A stretch of DNA of 64,000 bases from Brachyspira murdochii DSM 12563 (GTDB taxonomy: Bacteria > Spirochaetota > Brachyspiria > Brachyspirales > Brachyspiraceae), in the NCBI RefSeq assembly GCF_000092845.1, contig NC_014150.1:310001-374000 (forward strand). The letters are read 5' to 3'. Within the stretch, counting starts at the first letter, position 1. The number at the start of each line of letters is the position of its first letter. A program made the translations under genes and the position numbers. Shown here piece by piece: positions 27,229 through 35,895 of the stretch. Under the pieces are notes generated by a model. It searched no databases. It was not told the origin of the DNA and was given only the letters and a program-made list of their open reading frames with translations.

Positions 27229-28719
27229 ATGAATCTAGTCAGTAAGATTTTTAAAGAAGCTATAATAAAAAAAGAAAATGAATACTTAGCAAAAAACAAC
27301 AAGGATAAATGGAGATTAAATTTTCATATAATGCCTCCAGTAGGCTGGCTTAATGATCCTAACGGATTATCATATTTCAAAGGAATATACAATATATTCT
27401 TTCAATATTCCCCATTCGAAACAGAAGGCGGATTAAAATTTTGGGGACATTATCAAACTAAAGATTTAATCAATTATAAATATGTGGGAGTTTCTATATA
27501 TCCAGATGAAAAATATGATTGTCATGGAGTGTATTCAGGTTCTGCATTCATAGAAGATGATAAACTATATATTTATTATACTGGAAATGTAAAACTTTTA
27601 GGCATTCATGACTATATAGAAAGCGGAAGAGAAGCTAATACCATGCTTACAGTTACTGAAGATGGTATTAACTTCTCAGAAAAAGAATGCCTTATGGAAA
27701 TGAAAGACTATCCTAAAGATATAACTAATCATATAAGAGACCCAAAAGTATGGAAAGAAAATGACTCTTATTATATGGTTCAAGGTGCTAGAAAATACGG
27801 CATTGACAGAAATAATGATATAGGAGAAGTACTCCTATTTTCTTCCAAAGATAAAAGAAAATGGACACATACAAGTACTATACATACAAAAGATATTTTC
27901 GGGTATATGTGGGAATGTCCAGACTTGTTTAATTTAGACGGTCAGGATATTTTAATAACATGTCCTCAGGGTGTAAAACAAGTTGAAAGCATATACGAAA
28001 ACTTATACCTTTCTGGATATTTTTTGATTAATGATGATTATAAAAATAAAGAATCTATTGAAGTTAATAATTTTACTATATTAGACAGAGGTTTTGATTT
28101 TTATGCTCCTCAGACATTTTTAGATGAAAATGGCAATAGAGTTATTATAGGCTGGATGGGCGTTCCAGATACAGAAGATATTCATAAAAATTTAACAGTT
28201 GACTACGGTTGGCAACATTGTCTTACAATACCAAGAGAACTAAGTTTCAAAAATGGAAAACTATATCAAAAACCACATAGAAATTTAGAAAAATTAAGAG
28301 AGAAAAAAATATTTGAAAATAAATACTCTAATAATACATTATCAGATAATCTAATTTATAACGATATTAGTTCTTATGAAGTTATAATCGACAATATAAA
28401 AATTGATAATAATATAAATAGCTTTGAAATTATTATCTCAGAAGGACTTTGTGCAAAATATAAAGATAATAAGTTTATATTAGAGTTTATAGGAGATACT
28501 GGCAAAACAATAGGCGGAGGCAGAAATAAAAGAAGTTCCTATTTAGAAAATCTTAAAAACATTAGGATAATGGCAGATACTTCATCTTTAGAATTATTTA
28601 TTAATGACGGAGAATTAGCATTCACTACAAGGTATTATCCTTTAGAATATTCTTTTAAAATTCTAGGTGAAATGAATATAACTATATATAAACTTTCTGG
28701 TTTTAATTTTAATCCTTAA
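27229..28719 (+). CDS. Sucrose-6-phosphate hydrolase (GH32)
   Basis: A 496-residue GH32 beta-fructofuranosidase without signal peptide, so cytoplasmic. The nucleophile is D43 in WLNDPNG, the transition-state stabiliser is in HIRDPKVW, and the acid/base glutamate is in WECPDLF. A C-terminal beta-sandwich follows (from about 360, with SLELFINDGELAFTTRYYP typical). It would cut sucrose 6-phosphate to glucose 6-phosphate and fructose. A GAGG site lies before the ATG. It follows the PTS gene 143 bases downstream, past the 17-bp hairpin, and probably shares its promoter. Raffinose-like sugars cannot be ruled out as substrate. Confidence 0.93.
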   Translation: MNLVSKIFKEAIIKKENEYLAKNNKDKWRLNFHIMPPVGWLNDPNGLSYFKGIYNIFFQYSPFETEGGLKFWGHYQTKDLINYKYVGVSIYPDEKYDCHGVYSGSAFIEDDKLYIYYTGNVKLLGIHDYIESGREANTMLTVTEDGINFSEKECLMEMKDYPKDITNHIRDPKVWKENDSYYMVQGARKYGIDRNNDIGEVLLFSSKDKRKWTHTSTIHTKDIFGYMWECPDLFNLDGQDILITCPQGVKQVESIYENLYLSGYFLINDDYKNKESIEVNNFTILDRGFDFYAPQTFLDENGNRVIIGWMGVPDTEDIHKNLTVDYGWQHCLTIPRELSFKNGKLYQKPHRNLEKLREKKIFENKYSNNTLSDNLIYNDISSYEVIIDNIKIDNNINSFEIIISEGLCAKYKDNKFILEFIGDTGKTIGGGRNKRSSYLENLKNIRIMADTSSLELFINDGELAFTTRYYPLEYSFKILGEMNITIYKLSGFNFNP

Positions 28720-28728
28720 TCTTTTTAT

Positions 28729-28756
28729 TTGTAAATATTTAAAAATAGTTTATAAT
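28729..28756 (+). promoter_or_regulatory. Promoter of greA
   Basis: TTGTAA (28729-28734) and TATAAT (28751-28756) are 16 bases apart, 35 bases before the greA ATG. Confidence 0.6.
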
Positions 28757-28791
28757 ATAAAGATTATTATAATATTTAAGGATATTAAATT

Positions 28792-29256
28792 ATGGCAAAA
28801 CCAATAACAAAAGAAGGATATGACAAAGTAAAGGCAAAACTAGCTGAACTTAAAGCAGAGTTTGAAACTTTACCGGCTATTATTGCAGAAGCAAGAGAAA
28901 AAGGCGATTTAAAAGAAAATGCTGAATATCATGCTGCAAAAGAAAAACAAGGATTATTAAATGCTCAGATATCAAAGCTCGAAGGGGATTTAGCAGGCTG
29001 TGAAATAATAGACCCTTCTTCTTTAGATAAAAATACTGTAACTTTCGGAAAAAGAGTAAAGGTAAAAGATAAAAACAGAAATGCTGTTTTTGAATACAGA
29101 ATAGTAGGCGAATTAGAAGCTGATATGAGCAAAAATGAAATAACTATAGTAACTCCTATTGCTAAAGGTTTATTAGCAAAAAAAGTCGGAGATGTAGTTA
29201 CTATAAAAGTACCTGCTGGTGATAAAGTTTTAGAGATATTAGAAATTAATATATAA
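28792..29256 (+). CDS. greA: Transcription elongation factor GreA
   Basis: A 154-residue GreA. It enters the RNA polymerase secondary channel and stimulates cleavage of backtracked transcripts. The N-terminal coiled coil has the catalytic acidic tip in AREKGDLKENAEYHAAKEKQ, and the C-terminal FKBP-like domain ends in LEILEINI. An AAGGA site precedes the ATG. It has its own promoter and terminator. Confidence 0.97.
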   Translation: MAKPITKEGYDKVKAKLAELKAEFETLPAIIAEAREKGDLKENAEYHAAKEKQGLLNAQISKLEGDLAGCEIIDPSSLDKNTVTFGKRVKVKDKNRNAVFEYRIVGELEADMSKNEITIVTPIAKGLLAKKVGDVVTIKVPAGDKVLEILEINI

Positions 29257-29282
29257 TTTTATTATAAACATTCATTTTTTAT

Positions 29283-29340
29283 AAAGAATTCTATTGATTT
29301 TTAATAAATTGATAGAATTCTTTTATTTTTGTCAAACTTT
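29283..29340 (+). terminator. Terminator of greA
   Basis: A 12-base-pair stem (AAAGAATTCTAT / ATAGAATTCTTT) at 29283-29294 and 29322-29333, followed by a TTTTATTTTT run. Confidence 0.85.
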
Positions 29341-29375
29341 TAATGTAATAATATTCTAACAATAATTAATTTTAC

Positions 29376-29403
29376 TTGAAGTTTTTAAATAAAGTTATAT
29401 ATT
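29376..29403 (+). promoter_or_regulatory. Possible promoter of glgA
   Basis: TTGAAG (29376-29381) and TATATT (29398-29403) are 16 bases apart, about 30 bases before the glgA start. Confidence 0.4.
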
Positions 29404-29434
29404 TAAAATATATTCCAAAGTTTAGGAGTTTATT

Positions 29435-30928
29435 ATGTCAAAAATGAAAGTTATGATAGCATCTTCAGAAGCTGCCCCATTTATAAAAACAGGAGGACTT
29501 GCCGATGTTGTTGGTTCTTTACCTATATATTTAAAAAAATTAGGTGTAGAAGCATGCGTAGTACTTCCGAAATACAGAGATATTAATTTTCAGGACTGCT
29601 ACCTAGAAAATGTTCTACCTACTATGGGAGTATGGATGGGTAACGGCGAAGAATGGTGTTCTGTATTTAAGACAGTAAAAGACGGAATAGATTTTTATTT
29701 TATAGAGCATCATAGTTTCTTCAGCAGGGACGGACTTTATCATGATGCTTCTTTTAATGATTATCAGGATAATGCTTGGAGATTCGGATTTTTCTCAAGA
29801 GCAGCTTTACAGTTATGCAAAGATTTGCAGCTTAATGTTGATGTTGTACATGCTAATGATTGGCAGACTGCAGCAATTCCAGCTTATATAAAAACTTGGC
29901 ACTGGAATGACCCAGTGGGACATGCAGCAAGTCTTCTTACAATACATAATGCCAATTATCAAGGCATATACAGTGCAAATACAACTTATGACTATTTAGG
30001 TTTAGGCTGGAATAATTTTAGTTCAGACACTTTTGAAGATCATGGAAACATCAATTTCCTTAAAGGCGGTATATTCTTTGCAGATGTAGTCACAACAGTA
30101 AGCCCTACTTATGCCAAAGAAATTTCTTCTCCTTACGGCGGTCATGGTATGGCTCCTTATTTACAAAATAAAACTACAAGTTTCTTTGGAATACTTAACG
30201 GTATTGATGAAGATGTTTGGTCGCCTGAAAAAGATAAATTTATACCTGCTAATTATTCTGCTAATAGTATGGAAGGTAAAAAAATATGCAAAAAAGAACT
30301 TCAAAAAAGATTCCTTCTTGAAGAAGATGATGATGTTGTATTAATAGGTGCTATTGGTAGATTTGTTGATCAAAAAGGATATCATTTTATAGCTTCTATA
30401 ATAGATCCTTTAATCAATAATATGAAAGTTCAATTCTGCATACTAGGTACTGGAGATAAGGGATTAGAAGGTTTCTTCGGTGATTTGCCTAAAAGATATC
30501 CGGGCAGAGTTGGCTCTTATATAGGATACAGCAATGAATTATCTCACTTAATAGAAGCAGGATGCGATTTGTTTGTAATGCCTTCTTTATTTGAACCTTG
30601 CGGACTTAATCAGATGTATTCTTTAAGATATGGTACTTTACCTATTGTACATGCTACTGGAGGACTTGAAGATACAGTAGAAAATTATAATGAACAGACT
30701 GGAGAAGGTACTGGTTTTAAATTCTATGATTCTAATCCATCAGCATTGTATAATACTATAGGATGGGCTGTAAGTGTTTATTATGATCATAGGGACAGAT
30801 TTAATGAAATGCAGCAAAGAGGAATGAAAATAGATAACTCTTGGGAAAAAAGTGCTAAAGAATATGTTAAAGCATATGAACTTGCTATTTTAAATAAAAA
30901 TAACTACGATAAAAATTGCGGATTATAA
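29435..30928 (+). CDS. glgA: Glycogen synthase (ADP-glucose, GT5)
   Basis: A 497-residue GT5 enzyme that adds glucose from ADP-glucose to glycogen. The N-terminal KTGGLADV motif (K18) binds ADP-glucose, HANDWQTAAIPAYIKT is the usual acceptor-side segment, and the C-terminal Rossmann domain contains GAIGRFVDQKGY and the glutamate-containing MPSLFEPCGLNQMYSLRYG. Length is typical. AGGAG precedes the ATG. glgC lies 2.4 kb downstream on the same strand, with a DJ-1-like gene and two HAD genes between. Confidence 0.96.
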   Translation: MSKMKVMIASSEAAPFIKTGGLADVVGSLPIYLKKLGVEACVVLPKYRDINFQDCYLENVLPTMGVWMGNGEEWCSVFKTVKDGIDFYFIEHHSFFSRDGLYHDASFNDYQDNAWRFGFFSRAALQLCKDLQLNVDVVHANDWQTAAIPAYIKTWHWNDPVGHAASLLTIHNANYQGIYSANTTYDYLGLGWNNFSSDTFEDHGNINFLKGGIFFADVVTTVSPTYAKEISSPYGGHGMAPYLQNKTTSFFGILNGIDEDVWSPEKDKFIPANYSANSMEGKKICKKELQKRFLLEEDDDVVLIGAIGRFVDQKGYHFIASIIDPLINNMKVQFCILGTGDKGLEGFFGDLPKRYPGRVGSYIGYSNELSHLIEAGCDLFVMPSLFEPCGLNQMYSLRYGTLPIVHATGGLEDTVENYNEQTGEGTGFKFYDSNPSALYNTIGWAVSVYYDHRDRFNEMQQRGMKIDNSWEKSAKEYVKAYELAILNKNNYDKNCGL

Positions 30929-30960
30929 ATAATTATATTAATAACTGGAGAAATTAATTA

Positions 30961-31485
30961 ATGGGAAAAACTAATAATATTTTATATGTAATGTCTGGTC
31001 AGAATTTTCAAGACGAAGAATATTTTGAAAGCAAGAAAATTTTTGAAAGTGCAGGATATAAAACAAAAGTATCATCTACATTCATAGGTACTGCTCAGGG
31101 TAAATTAGGCGGTATGACTAATATAGATTTACTATTTAGTGAGGTTGATGCTGTAGAATTTGATGCTGTTGTATTTGTAGGAGGTATAGGCTGTATTACT
31201 TTATGGGACGACTGGCGTACTCAGGGACTTGCTAAATTATTTTTAGATAATCAAAAGATAGTGGCTGGTATAGGAAGCGGTGTTGTTATTATGGCTAATG
31301 CTAAAATACTTGAAGAAATTAATGTTACTTGTCTATCTGCTGATGAATCGCATGTAAGACATGGTAATGCTAATATAATGTCTGAAAATGTTGTAGTATC
31401 TGGAAATATAGTTACGGCAAATGGTCCTACATCTTCTAAAGATTTTGCTAATGCTGTTGTTGGAGTATTAAACAGTTTATCTTAA
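30961..31485 (+). CDS. DJ-1/PfpI superfamily protein lacking the usual cysteine
   Basis: A 174-residue single-domain protein of the DJ-1/PfpI (class I glutamine amidotransferase-like) fold: LYVMSGQNFQDEEYFESKKIF at the N-terminus, FDAVVFVGGIGCITLWDD in the middle, and the nucleophile-elbow segment KIVAGIGSGVVIMANAKIL. In DJ-1 and PfpI the elbow reads AICxGP with a reactive cysteine; here the aligned position is G105, followed by S106. The acidic residue near the N-terminus (E19/E20) remains. So it may be a catalytically altered member. GGAG precedes the ATG, 32 bases after glgA, and the terminator follows it, so it shares the glgA transcript. Confidence 0.8.
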   Translation: MGKTNNILYVMSGQNFQDEEYFESKKIFESAGYKTKVSSTFIGTAQGKLGGMTNIDLLFSEVDAVEFDAVVFVGGIGCITLWDDWRTQGLAKLFLDNQKIVAGIGSGVVIMANAKILEEINVTCLSADESHVRHGNANIMSENVVVSGNIVTANGPTSSKDFANAVVGVLNSLS

Positions 31486-31506
31486 ATAATATTCTGTTGC
31501 TTTTAT

Positions 31507-31540
31507 AAAAGACCTAAATAATTTTAGGTCTTTTATTTTA
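31507..31540 (+). terminator. Terminator of the glgA transcript
   Basis: A 12-base-pair stem AAAAGACCTAAA / TTTAGGTCTTTT at 31507-31518 and 31523-31534 with a four-base loop, followed by a T-rich run. Confidence 0.88.
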
Positions 31541-31614
31541 TAATAAATTTTATTTTTAATAATCAAAAAAATAATTGTTAAATAAATTTAATATATTTTA
31601 TCCATAAAAAATAT

Positions 31615-31643
31615 TTGAAAAACTTTTTCTCTTGTATTATAAT
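31615..31643 (+). promoter_or_regulatory. Promoter of the tandem HAD genes
   Basis: TTGAAA (31615-31620) and TATAAT (31638-31643) are 17 bases apart, 38 bases before the first HAD start. Confidence 0.65.
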
Positions 31644-31681
31644 ATTTCTCGAAAAAATAAATAATATAATGGGTTATTACA

Positions 31682-32479
31682 ATGATAAAAGCAGTATTTT
31701 TTGATATAGACGGTACTTTAGTTAGTTTTAATACACACAAAATATCTGAATTATCTAAAAAAGCTATCAGAGAACTTAGAGAAAAAGGTATAAAAGTTTT
31801 TATAGCAAGCGGCAGAGCTTTATTTCAAATAGATAATTTGGAAGATTTAGAGTTTGACGGATTTATATTACTTAACGGATGCAGTTGTATAGTTAAAGAA
31901 AATAACAGCATGAAAGAAATATATAAAGTTTCAATAAATAAAGATGATTTATTTTCTTTAATGAACTATCTTAATAATGACAGATTTCCCTGCACTGTTA
32001 TAACAACCGATAACATATTTCTCAATTATGCTGATGATGTTATAAATATGCTTTATGGTATGGCTAATGTAAAAATTCCAAAAACTATAGATTTTAACGA
32101 ATATATAAAAAATAATTATGAAGAAATTGTTCAGCTTAATATATTTGCAGATGAGAATAAAGAAAAATATTTAATGGAAAACATACTAAAAAATAGTATA
32201 TCAAGCAGATGGCATTTTTCATTTGCTGATGTTAATCCTAAAGGCGGCGGAAAAGATATAGGGATAGATAAGATTATAGAGCATTATAAAATAGACTTAT
32301 CTGAAACAATGGCTTTCGGAGACGGTGGAAATGATTTAGGAATGATTAAGCATGCCGCTGTAGGAGTTGCTATGGGAAATGCTAATGAAAATGTGAAAGA
32401 AGCGGCTGACTATATTACTGACAGTGTTGATGATGAAGGAGTTTATAAAGCACTTAAGCATTTTAATTTGATAGATTAG
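31682..32479 (+). CDS. Cof-type HAD hydrolase, copy 1
   Basis: A 265-residue haloacid-dehalogenase phosphatase of the Cof/YbjI subfamily. Motif I is FFDIDGTLV with the nucleophile and acid-base aspartates, motif II is FIASGR, motif III lysine is in PKGGGKDIGI, and motif IV is FGDGGNDLGMI. The C2B cap lies between. Such enzymes act on sugar phosphates or nucleotides; the substrate is unknown. The next gene is a close paralogue with the same first 22 residues. A GGG-type ribosome site precedes the ATG. Confidence 0.9.
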   Translation: MIKAVFFDIDGTLVSFNTHKISELSKKAIRELREKGIKVFIASGRALFQIDNLEDLEFDGFILLNGCSCIVKENNSMKEIYKVSINKDDLFSLMNYLNNDRFPCTVITTDNIFLNYADDVINMLYGMANVKIPKTIDFNEYIKNNYEEIVQLNIFADENKEKYLMENILKNSISSRWHFSFADVNPKGGGKDIGIDKIIEHYKIDLSETMAFGDGGNDLGMIKHAAVGVAMGNANENVKEAADYITDSVDDEGVYKALKHFNLID

Positions 32480-32497
32480 TTTTAAGGATTTTTTATT

Positions 32498-33283
32498 ATG
32501 ATAAAAGCAGTATTTTTTGACATAGACGGTACTTTAGTTAGTTTTAATACGCATAAAATTTCATATTCTTCAAAAGAGGCTATTAAACAATTAAAAGATA
32601 AAGGAATAAAAGTATTTATAGCAACTGGAAGAATAAAAAAGCATATAAATAATTTGGACAATTTAGAGTTTGACGGATATATAACAGCAAATGGTTTTGA
32701 CTGCTATATAGGAGAAAAGTCTATTTACAGACACTCTATAGCAAGAGAAGAAATTTATTCTTTAATGGACTATCTTAAAAATAAGGAAAACTTCCCCTGC
32801 TCTATTATGATGAACAGCGGAATATTTATTAATTATATTACTAAAGAAGTAGAAGAAGTTTCAAAATCAATAAACCTACCAATACCTGCTGTAGATAATT
32901 ATTATGAGTTTTTAGAACAAAATATAGATGATATTCTGCAGATAAATCTGTTTGTAGATGAAAAAAAAGAAAAAGAACTTATGAAAAATATATTTAAAAA
33001 CTGCGAATCCAGCAGATGGCACCCAGCTTTTACTGATGTAAATACTAAAGGCGGCGGAAAGCATATAGGAATAGATAAGATTATAGAACATTATAAAATA
33101 GATATATCTGAAACAATGTCTTTTGGAGACGGAGGAAATGATATCACTATGATAGAGCATTCTGCCATAGGTGTAGCTATGGGTAATGCCAATAAAGAAG
33201 TAAAACTAGCAGCAGACTATATTACTGATGATGTTGATAATGACGGTATTTATAATGCCTTAAAACATTTTAATATATTATAA
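32498..33283 (+). CDS. Cof-type HAD hydrolase, copy 2
   Basis: A 261-residue paralogue of the preceding gene, 18 bases downstream and in the same operon. Motifs: FFDIDGTLV, FIATGR, TKGGGKHIGI and FGDGGNDITMI. By eye more than half of all positions match copy 1; the first 22 residues are identical and the first 66 bases of the two genes differ at only a handful of sites, while the cap domain has diverged (for example NSGIFINYITKEVEEVSKS). This suggests different substrates for a conserved catalytic core. An AAGGA site precedes the ATG. Confidence 0.9.
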   Translation: MIKAVFFDIDGTLVSFNTHKISYSSKEAIKQLKDKGIKVFIATGRIKKHINNLDNLEFDGYITANGFDCYIGEKSIYRHSIAREEIYSLMDYLKNKENFPCSIMMNSGIFINYITKEVEEVSKSINLPIPAVDNYYEFLEQNIDDILQINLFVDEKKEKELMKNIFKNCESSRWHPAFTDVNTKGGGKHIGIDKIIEHYKIDISETMSFGDGGNDITMIEHSAIGVAMGNANKEVKLAADYITDDVDNDGIYNALKHFNIL

Positions 33284-33287
33284 ATTC

Positions 33288-33316
33288 TTGAAAAGTTATA
33301 TTTTTTTTACTATACT
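33288..33316 (+). promoter_or_regulatory. Promoter of glgC
   Basis: TTGAAA (33288-33293) and TATACT (33311-33316) are 17 bases apart, 46 bases before the glgC ATG, right after the stop of the second HAD gene. Confidence 0.6.
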
Positions 33317-33361
33317 TATAATATATGAATTTTTAGTATAAAATAAATATTGGAGTTTTTT

Positions 33362-34648
33362 ATGAGAGCATTTAATACTGTTGCCTTGATACTTGGCGGA
33401 GGAAGGGGAACAAGACTTTATCCATTAGTAAAAGCACGTTCAAAACCTGCTGTATCTTTGGGCGGTCAATACAGAATGATAGACATACCAGTATCCAACT
33501 GTATTAACAGCGGATTTAGAAATATTTATGTAATTACACAATTTAATAGTGCTTCTTTAAACAATCACATATACAATGCTTATAGATTTGATAACTTCTC
33601 TGGCGGGCATGTAAGTATACTTGCTGCAGAGCAAACCGATACTAATATAGACTGGTATCAAGGTACTGCCGATGCAGTTAGAAAAAATCTTTCTCACTTT
33701 GATAAAGAATATGTTAATAATGTTGTAATACTTTCAGGAGACCAAGTTTACCGTATGAATTATAATGTTATGCTTCAGCATATGTTGGAAACTGGTGCCG
33801 ATATAGTAGTAGGTACTGTTCCAGTAGTAAGAGAAGATGCTAAAGGTTTTGGTGTTATGCTTGTTAATAAAAGAGGTCAAATCACCAATTTCCATGAAAA
33901 ACCTAAAGAAGATGATACTCTTAATGCTTTAAAATTAAGCGAAGAACAGAAAAAAATGTTTAATATAGAAGATCCTAATAAAGAATATTTAGCTTCTATG
34001 GGTATTTATGTATTCAGACATAGCGTACTTAAAGAACTTTTAGCCGATGTATCTATGATAGATTTCGGTAAAGATATAATACCTGAAGCTATAAAAAGAT
34101 ATAAAGTATACAGCTATGCATTCCAAGGATATTGGGAAGATGTAGGAACTATCAAAGCATATTTTGAGGCTAATATATCTTTCGGAAGTAAAAATCCTCC
34201 GTTCGATTTCTATGATGAAAATGCACCTATATATACTCATGTGCGATACTTATCACCTTCAAAAGTTGAGAAAGCAAGCATAACTTCAAGTATAATAGCC
34301 GACGGATGCCGAATAGAAAATGCAACTATTAAAGAATCTGTAATAGGTGTGCGTTCTGTTGTTCAAAGCGGCTCTACTTTGGAAAGAGTTGTTATGATGG
34401 GAAGTGACTATTATGAAGATAATGATGATATTGAAAGACTTAATGTAAAACATATTCCTAAAATAGGTATAGGTAAAAAATGCACTCTTAAAAATGTTAT
34501 AATAGATAAAAATGTCAGAATAGGAAATGATGTTGTTATTACAAATAAAAAGAAAATACAGCATCAGGACAGTGAGTTTTACTGTATAAGAGATGGTATA
34601 GTAATACTTCCAAAAAATACAATAGTGAAAAGCGGTACAATAATATAA
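33362..34648 (+). CDS. glgC: Glucose-1-phosphate adenylyltransferase
   Basis: A 428-residue ADP-glucose pyrophosphorylase, the first committed step of bacterial glycogen synthesis. The N-terminal nucleotidyltransferase domain shows LILGGGRGTRLYPLVKARSK, YQGTADAVRKNLSH and SGDQVYRMNY; the substrate loop is HEKPKEDD. The C-terminal left-handed helix domain (VEKASITSSIIADGCRIENA onward) follows. I start at the ATG at 33362, six bases after GGAG; a TTG 12 bases earlier includes that site. It pairs functionally with glgA. Confidence 0.95.
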   Translation: MRAFNTVALILGGGRGTRLYPLVKARSKPAVSLGGQYRMIDIPVSNCINSGFRNIYVITQFNSASLNNHIYNAYRFDNFSGGHVSILAAEQTDTNIDWYQGTADAVRKNLSHFDKEYVNNVVILSGDQVYRMNYNVMLQHMLETGADIVVGTVPVVREDAKGFGVMLVNKRGQITNFHEKPKEDDTLNALKLSEEQKKMFNIEDPNKEYLASMGIYVFRHSVLKELLADVSMIDFGKDIIPEAIKRYKVYSYAFQGYWEDVGTIKAYFEANISFGSKNPPFDFYDENAPIYTHVRYLSPSKVEKASITSSIIADGCRIENATIKESVIGVRSVVQSGSTLERVVMMGSDYYEDNDDIERLNVKHIPKIGIGKKCTLKNVIIDKNVRIGNDVVITNKKKIQHQDSEFYCIRDGIVILPKNTIVKSGTII

Positions 34649-34670
34649 AAGTTTGTTTAAAGTTTGTTTG

Positions 34671-34708
34671 TTGCGGGCGGGGCTTAATTATAGCTTCTGC
34701 CCATTTTT
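34671..34708 (+). terminator. Terminator of glgC
   Basis: A G+C-rich stem, GGGCGGGGCT pairing with AGCTTCTGCCC through three G-U pairs and one bulge, followed by ATTTTTATA. It lies just past glgC and ahead of the next promoter. Confidence 0.6.
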
Positions 34709-34716
34709 ATAATGTT

Positions 34717-34745
34717 TTGACAGAATATTATTTTTTAAGTATAAT
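34717..34745 (+). promoter_or_regulatory. Consensus sigma-70 promoter of the RluA-family gene
   Basis: TTGACA at 34717-34722 and TATAAT at 34740-34745, exactly 17 bases apart: both boxes match consensus fully. The expected transcription start is at about 34752-34753, the ATG of the gene, so the transcript may be leaderless. A TTG inside the -35 box is in frame with the gene, which makes a longer gene model possible but improbable. Confidence 0.8.
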
Positions 34746-34752
34746 AAATAAT

Positions 34753-35763
34753 ATGAAAAAAGCTAAAAATAAATTGCATTTAAATACAGAAGAAATATAC
34801 CAAAAATCTGTTATAAGAAAATGCCGTATAGAAGAAAATATTGATGATAGTATAAGATTAGATAAATATATGGGAGATAGATTTTCTTATTATTCAAGAA
34901 ATAAATGGCAGGATTTAATAGGACAAGGTTTGGTACTCTTAAACGGAAAAAAAGTAAAATATACTAGAACTATAAATAAAGGCGATGAAATAGAGTATCA
35001 TATTATAGGAATGAAAGAACCTGAAGTTGATAAAAATGTTACTATTATATATGATGACGGAGATTTAATAATAGCAAATAAGCCTGCTAATCTTCCTGTT
35101 ATACCTTCTGGTAAATATTATCATAATACACTTCATACCATTGTCAAACAAATGCTTAATTGCAATATAAACATGTTAAACAGAATAGACAGAGAAACAA
35201 GCGGATGTGTTGTTATGTCAAGAGGACATGAAACTGCATCTAAATTCTGTGCTATGATTGCAAGGAGAAAAAATACTAAAAAGAAAATAAAGAAAACTTA
35301 TATTGCTGTAGTGGAAAATGCTAAGAATATTGAAGATAATTTTATAGTAGAAGGTTATATGCTTGAAAGCGGACATGAATATTACAGACGTTTTCAAACT
35401 TTGCATAAAGAAAATATAGAAGGTTCAAAATATTCTAAAACAGCATTTAAAACTATAAAACGTTTAGGTGATTATGCTATTGTTATGGCAAGATTATATA
35501 CTGGAAGAATGCATCAGATAAGGGTTCATCTTTACTCAAAAAATCTTTATATGGTTGGAGATAAAATATATGGTAAATACGGACCTAAAGTTTTTGATGA
35601 TTTTATAGAAAAAAATATTATACCTGAAGGATTTTTTCACAGACAGGCTTTGCATGCTTATAGTTTGGAGTTTAATCACCCTATTAATGATAAATTAATA
35701 AAGATTAAAGCTCCTTTGGCAAAAGATTTAAAAGAGTTTATAAAAAAGATAAAAAATATATAA
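34753..35763 (+). CDS. RluA-family pseudouridine synthase
   Basis: A 336-residue enzyme that isomerises uridine in rRNA or tRNA. An S4 RNA-binding domain (RLDKYMGDRFSYYSRNKWQDLIGQGLVLLNGK) precedes the catalytic domain. The catalytic aspartate is in MLNRIDRETSGCVVMSR, and later motifs are AVVENAKN and YTGRMHQIRVHL. The RNA site modified (RluD- or RluC-like) cannot be decided. The in-frame TTG at 34717 lies in a promoter, so I start at the first ATG, although no Shine-Dalgarno sequence precedes it. Confidence 0.9.
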   Translation: MKKAKNKLHLNTEEIYQKSVIRKCRIEENIDDSIRLDKYMGDRFSYYSRNKWQDLIGQGLVLLNGKKVKYTRTINKGDEIEYHIIGMKEPEVDKNVTIIYDDGDLIIANKPANLPVIPSGKYYHNTLHTIVKQMLNCNINMLNRIDRETSGCVVMSRGHETASKFCAMIARRKNTKKKIKKTYIAVVENAKNIEDNFIVEGYMLESGHEYYRRFQTLHKENIEGSKYSKTAFKTIKRLGDYAIVMARLYTGRMHQIRVHLYSKNLYMVGDKIYGKYGPKVFDDFIEKNIIPEGFFHRQALHAYSLEFNHPINDKLIKIKAPLAKDLKEFIKKIKNI

Positions 35764-35812
35764 CAAAAATAAAATTTTATGTAAAAAAATAGTAAAATAA
35801 TTGTAAATAAAC

Positions 35813-35840
35813 TTGACAATTATTAAAAAAATGCTATACT
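35813..35840 (+). promoter_or_regulatory. Promoter of the PepSY-like gene
   Basis: TTGACA (35813-35818) and TATACT (35835-35840) are 16 bases apart, with a strong AAGGAG ribosome site before the ATG 56 bases downstream. Confidence 0.65.
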
Positions 35841-35895
35841 TATAATTGTAAAGATAATTTACAAACAATAAATAACAAATTAAGGAGAGTAACTC

